DNA from: Massilibacillus massiliensis
Lineage (GTDB): Bacteria; Bacillota; Negativicutes; FLKF01
Assembly (NCBI RefSeq): GCF_900086705.1
Contig: NZ_LT575483.1
Coordinates: forward strand, 3,329,533 to 3,393,532
Direction of reading: 5' to 3'
DNA: 64,000 nt
The position numbers were made by a program, and so were the translations under genes. Under the pieces are notes generated by a model that saw only the letters and a program-made list of their open reading frames with translations, had not been told where the DNA came from and did no database searches. This document shows positions 60,472 through 64,000 of this stretch, one piece after another. Every line of letters starts with the position of its first letter. Positions within the stretch are counted from its first letter, which is position 1.

Positions 60472-61113
60472 ATGGCTAAAGGAATTTTAGGTAAAAAACT
60501 TGGTATGACACAAATCTTTACCGAAGAAGGTAAAGTTGTTCCAGTGACTGTTGTTGAATCAGGTAAAACTGTTGTAATTCAAAATAAAACTGTTGAAAAT
60601 GATGGCTATAATGCTGTGCAATTAGGTTTTGGCGTTATTAAAGAAAAAAATGTTACAAAACCAATGAAAGGTCATTTCGCAAAAGCTGGCGTAGATGCAG
60701 TGAAGTTTATTCGTGAAATGCGCTTATCTGATGCTTCAGAATATAATGCTGGTGATGTAATCGGCGTTGACATATTTAGTGCTGGTGAATTGATTGATGT
60801 TACTGGTACTGCAAAAGGTAAAGGTTTTGCTGGTGGTATTAAACGCCATAATTTCAGACGTGGACCTATGGGACATGGCTCAAAATCACATCGTGAACCA
60901 GGTTCAACTGGTGCAATGATCAGTGGTGGTGGCGGTAGAGTTTTAAAAGGTAAAAAACTACCGGGTCGTATGGGCGCACAAAAAGTGACGCTTCAACGTT
61001 TAAGCATTGTAAGAGTTGATACAGATCGTAACTTACTTTTAATTAAAGGTGCGATTCCTGGTCCTAAAGGCAGCTATGTTGTAATTAAAAATACTGTAAA
61101 ACCTAACAAATAA
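60472..61113 (+). CDS. rplC: 50S ribosomal protein L3
   Basis: 213 aa; GMTQIF near the N-terminus, and the Gly-rich region [19 protein letters not shown] that reaches toward the peptidyl-transferase centre. SD GAGGAGGTG. Confidence 0.98.
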   Translation: MAKGILGKKLGMTQIFTEEGKVVPVTVVESGKTVVIQNKTVENDGYNAVQLGFGVIKEKNVTKPMKGHFAKAGVDAVKFIREMRLSDASEYNAGDVIGVDIFSAGELIDVTGTAKGKGFAGGIKRHNFRRGPMGHGSKSHREPGSTGAMISGGGGRVLKGKKLPGRMGAQKVTLQRLSIVRVDTDRNLLLIKGAIPGPKGSYVVIKNTVKPNK

Positions 61114-61148
61114 GCTCTTTTGAGCTCGAAAGGAGGATGTGCTATATT

Positions 61149-61775
61149 ATGCCTAAAGTAGCAGTCTATACAATCGCTGGTAAACAGACTGGCGAAGAAT
61201 TAGAATTAAATGAAAGCGTATTTGGTGTAGAAGTTAACGAAGCAGTTGTTCATCAAGCAATTGTAATGCAACTTGCAAGTCAACGTCTTGGTACGCATGC
61301 AACGAAAACTAGAGGTTTAGTACGTGGTGGCGGACGTAAACCTTGGAAACAAAAAGGTACAGGTCGCGCTCGTTCCGGTAGTACTCGTTCCCCAATTTGG
61401 GTCGGCGGTGGTACTGTGTTCGGTCCAACACCTCGCTCCCATGCATTCAGAATGCCTCGTAAACAACGTCGTTTAGCAATTAAATGTGCGTTATCTTCGA
61501 AGGTTGAAAGTGGAGAATTAGTTGTTCTTGATAGCATTGCTTTCGAACAAGCTAAAACGAAACATGTTGTACAAATGTTGAGCGATTTCAGCGTAGATAA
61601 GAAAGCTCTTATTATTACAGCTGAAACAATCGAAAATGTGGAAAAATCTTCCCGTAATATTCCTGGTGTAAAAGCTATTAGTTCTTGTGGGCTTAATGTT
61701 TATGATATCTTGAATCATAATAAGCTTTTCATTACTAAAGATGCAGTTACCCGCATTGAGGAGGTACTTGCGTAA
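61149..61775 (+). CDS. rplD: 50S ribosomal protein L4
   Basis: 208 aa. The tunnel-lining loop TRGLVRGGGRKPWKQKGTGRARSGS is present. ATG 61149 with AAAGGAGG upstream; ATG 61137 lies too close to the SD. Its stop shares one base with the rplW start. Confidence 0.97.
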   Translation: MPKVAVYTIAGKQTGEELELNESVFGVEVNEAVVHQAIVMQLASQRLGTHATKTRGLVRGGGRKPWKQKGTGRARSGSTRSPIWVGGGTVFGPTPRSHAFRMPRKQRRLAIKCALSSKVESGELVVLDSIAFEQAKTKHVVQMLSDFSVDKKALIITAETIENVEKSSRNIPGVKAISSCGLNVYDILNHNKLFITKDAVTRIEEVLA

Positions 61776-62062
61776 TGGCAAATGCACGCGATATTTTAAT
61801 TCGTCCGCTTATCACGGAAAGAACTACTGCGTTGATGCAAGAAGGTAAATATACGTTTGTCGTTCCTAAAACAGTGAACAAGGTTGAAATCAGAACTGCT
61901 GTTCAAGAGATTTTCAACGTAAAAGTTCTTGCAGTAAATACTGTAAATGTATTAGGTAAAACAAAACGTATGGGACGCAGTGAAGGTAAACGCGCAGATT
62001 ATAAAAAAGCTGTTGTGAAACTTGCACCTGGCGAAAGCATCGAATTCTTCGAAGGTGTGTAA
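61775..62062 (+). CDS. rplW: 50S ribosomal protein L23
   Basis: 95 aa, at the tunnel exit, docking site for trigger factor and SRP. IRPLITERTTALM is typical. Starts on the last base of the rplD stop (TAATG). Confidence 0.97.
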   Translation: MANARDILIRPLITERTTALMQEGKYTFVVPKTVNKVEIRTAVQEIFNVKVLAVNTVNVLGKTKRMGRSEGKRADYKKAVVKLAPGESIEFFEGV

Positions 62063-62093
62063 TAGTTAAGTTTTTGGAAAAGGAGGTTAACCA

Positions 62094-62921
62094 ATGGCAG
62101 TAAAAAGTTTTAAACCATATTCTGCAGGCAGAAGATTCATGACTGTAGCTAGCTTCGATGAAATTACTACAGATCAGCCTGAGAGATCTCTTGTTGAACG
62201 TCTAAAAAAACATGGTGGCCGTAATCAACAAGGTCGTTTAACAGTAAGACATCAAGGTGGCGGTCACAAACGTTTATATCGTGTGATCGACTTCAAACGT
62301 AATAAAGATGGTATTCAGGCAACTGTTGCTACAATCGAATACGATCCAAACCGTTCCGCGCGTATTGCGCTTTTAAATTATGCTGATGGTGAAAAACGTT
62401 ACATCTTAGCTCCTAACGGTATTAAAGTAGGGGATAAAGTTGTATCTGGTCCGGATGCTGATATTAAACCTGGTAATGCGTTACCAATTATAAATATTCC
62501 TGTTGGTACTATGCTTCATAATATTGAACTTAAAATCGGTAAAGGTGGACAGTTAGTTCGTTCCGCTGGAACTGGAGCTCAATTAATGGCGAAAGAGGGC
62601 GACTATGCGTTGCTTCGTATGCCTTCAGGAGAATTACGTAAGGTTCATATCAATTGTAAAGCAACGATTGGTCAAGTAGGTAATCTTGAACATGAAAATA
62701 TTACGATTGGTAAAGCTGGTCGTTCTCGCTGGTTAGGCGTTCGTCCTGCAAACCGTGGTGTTTCCATGAACCCTAATGACCATCCACATGGTGGTGGGGA
62801 AGGTCGTAGCCCAGTTGGTCGTAAACATCCTGTTACTAAATGGGGTAAACATGCTATGGGTGCTACAACTCGTCGTAAAAAGAACTCTGATAAGTTTATT
62901 GTCAAAGGTCGTACGAAATAA
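62094..62921 (+). CDS. rplB: 50S ribosomal protein L2
   Basis: 275 aa. Core protein of the peptidyl-transferase region; conserved [20 protein letters not shown] segment with the key His. SD AAAGGAGG. Confidence 0.98.
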   Translation: MAVKSFKPYSAGRRFMTVASFDEITTDQPERSLVERLKKHGGRNQQGRLTVRHQGGGHKRLYRVIDFKRNKDGIQATVATIEYDPNRSARIALLNYADGEKRYILAPNGIKVGDKVVSGPDADIKPGNALPIINIPVGTMLHNIELKIGKGGQLVRSAGTGAQLMAKEGDYALLRMPSGELRKVHINCKATIGQVGNLEHENITIGKAGRSRWLGVRPANRGVSMNPNDHPHGGGEGRSPVGRKHPVTKWGKHAMGATTRRKKNSDKFIVKGRTK

Positions 62922-62990
62922 TAAATTGCTATATAAAGATATGGGCGCGAATGTTTAAATTCGCTGCCTTGGCGAAAGGAGGATACATCG

Positions 62991-63272
62991 TTGTCAAGAT
63001 CGATTAAAAAAGGACCTTATGTGCATGAGAGTGTACTTAAAAAAATTGATGCTATGAATGCAGCAAATGAAAAAAAGGTTATAAAGACTTGGTCACGTAG
63101 TTCAACTATTCTTCCTAGTTTTGTTGGCCATACAATTGCAGTGCATGATGGTCGTAAACATGTACCTGTTTATGTAACTGAAGATATGGTAGGTCACAAA
63201 CTTGGTGAATTCGCGCCGACTCGTACTTTCAAAGGTCATTCCGGCGAAGAAAGACGTACATCACTTAAGTAG
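62991..63272 (+). CDS. rpsS: 30S ribosomal protein S19
   Basis: 93 aa, starting [15 protein letters not shown], with [19 protein letters not shown] start with AAAGGAGG upstream. About 70 bases separate it from rplB, holding no obvious regulator. Confidence 0.97.
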   Translation: MSRSIKKGPYVHESVLKKIDAMNAANEKKVIKTWSRSSTILPSFVGHTIAVHDGRKHVPVYVTEDMVGHKLGEFAPTRTFKGHSGEERRTSLK

Positions 63273-63296
63273 TTTTTGCCGAAAGGAGGCTAATTT

Positions 63297-63629
63297 GTGG
63301 AAGCTAAATCAGTAGCAAAATACATTCGCATAGCTCCTCGTAAGATCCGTATTGTTATGGATTTGATCCGTGGCAAACAAATCGGAGAAGCGTTTGCGAT
63401 TTTAAAATTCACACCAAAAGTTGGTGCTGATGTAATAGAAAAAGTATTGAAATCAGCAGTAGCAAATGCTGAACATAATTTTGATATGAATGTTGATAAT
63501 CTTTATGTCGCAGCGGCATATGTAGATCAAGGACCTACATTAAAACGCATTCATCCACGTTCTCGTGGGCAAGCGTTTAAAATTTTAAAACGTTCAAGTC
63601 ATGTAACTGTTGTTGTAAAAGAAAGATAA
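63297..63629 (+). CDS. rplV: 50S ribosomal protein L22
   Basis: 110 aa; [20 protein letters not shown] and the long tunnel hairpin with [24 protein letters not shown] start with AAAGGAGG. Confidence 0.98.
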   Translation: MEAKSVAKYIRIAPRKIRIVMDLIRGKQIGEAFAILKFTPKVGADVIEKVLKSAVANAEHNFDMNVDNLYVAAAYVDQGPTLKRIHPRSRGQAFKILKRSSHVTVVVKER

Positions 63630-63646
63630 GAAGGAGGGAAATCGAA

Positions 63647-64000
63647 TTGGGTCAAAAAGTTAATCCACATGGTTTGCGTCTTGGTGTTGTAAAAACATGG
63701 GATGCCAAGTGGTATGCAGATAAAGATTATGCAAGTAACTTGCATGAAGATATAAAAATTCGCGCGCACTTAAAAGCAAAACTTCATACTGCGGGCGTAT
63801 CTAGAATTGAAACTGAACGTGGTCAAAATCGTCTTAAATTGACGATCCACACTGCAAAACCAGGTATGGTTATCGGTCGTGGCGGTTCAGGAATCGAACA
63901 AATTAAGGCTAGCTTGAGAAAGCTAACTACAAAACATGTTGATATTAATATTGCTGAAATTAAGCAACCTGATTTAGACTCAACATTAGTAGCAGAAAAC
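63647..64000 (+). CDS. rpsC: 30S ribosomal protein S3 (3' end outside window)
   Basis: The first 118 residues are visible: [22 protein letters not shown] and the KH domain with [16 protein letters not shown] start with AAGGAGGG. The gene runs off the window end. Confidence 0.97.
   Translation, partial: MGQKVNPHGLRLGVVKTWDAKWYADKDYASNLHEDIKIRAHLKAKLHTAGVSRIETERGQNRLKLTIHTAKPGMVIGRGGSGIEQIKASLRKLTTKHVDINIAEIKQPDLDSTLVAEN

Overview
The window is about 64 kb of a low-GC Firmicutes chromosome. Gene order (ctsR-mcsA-mcsB-clpC-radA; carD-yacL-ispD-ispF-gltX-cysE-cysS-mrnC-thyX-rlmB-yacP-sigH; secE-nusG-rplKAJL-rpoBC; rpsL-rpsG-fusA-tuf; the S10 operon), a Cys T-box, FabK, a PPi-type phosphofructokinase and SigH all point there. 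I infer an anaerobe of the Negativicutes/Clostridia side, but no database search was possible. I see no transposase, phage gene or CRISPR array.

Layout. 1-3573: end of an rRNA operon (16S-23S spacer, 23S, two tandem and unequal 5S genes, terminator), followed by a palindromic repeat element. 3774-8616: an EAL-CBS-GGDEF protein, cytidine deaminase, beta-carbonic anhydrase, a SpeD-like protein without its pyruvoyl serine, and FabK. 8641-13737: a PRD regulator, a three-gene ascorbate-type PTS and deoC, which may form a deoxy-sugar uptake operon. 13766-14846: an orphan metal-binding lipoprotein. 14856-26935: the clp stress operon, radA, a DcuC carrier, a second copy of the palindromic repeat, carD, yacL, ispD and ispF; disA is not in its usual place. 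26944-35356: translation and RNA genes from gltX to sigH, including a T-box before cysE-cysS and a ThyX made of two complementary half-domains. 35485-37680: PPi-dependent PFK and six tRNAs. 37782-49387: rpmG, secE, nusG, rplK, rplA, rplJ, rplL, rpoB and rpoC, with L1 and L10 control sites. 49466-54582: a glucitol-type PTS operon inserted between rpoC and the str operon. It carries a COG4091/DRL-like oxidoreductase where a sorbitol-6-phosphate dehydrogenase would be expected. 54666-64000: a cupin, then L7Ae-like protein, rpsL, rpsG, fusA, tuf and the S10 operon up to a truncated rpsC.

The most unusual items are the polyol PTS operon with a reductoisomerase-like enzyme, the complementary tandem ThyX, the SpeD homologue with Gly at the cleavage-site serine, the paired PTS regulatory palindromes, the dispersed palindromic element, and the two divergent 5S genes separated by about 4 bases. 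Many starts are TTG or GTG. Where I moved a start, the Shine-Dalgarno (SD) reason is given. All functions are assigned by reading motifs and gene order, not by alignment.
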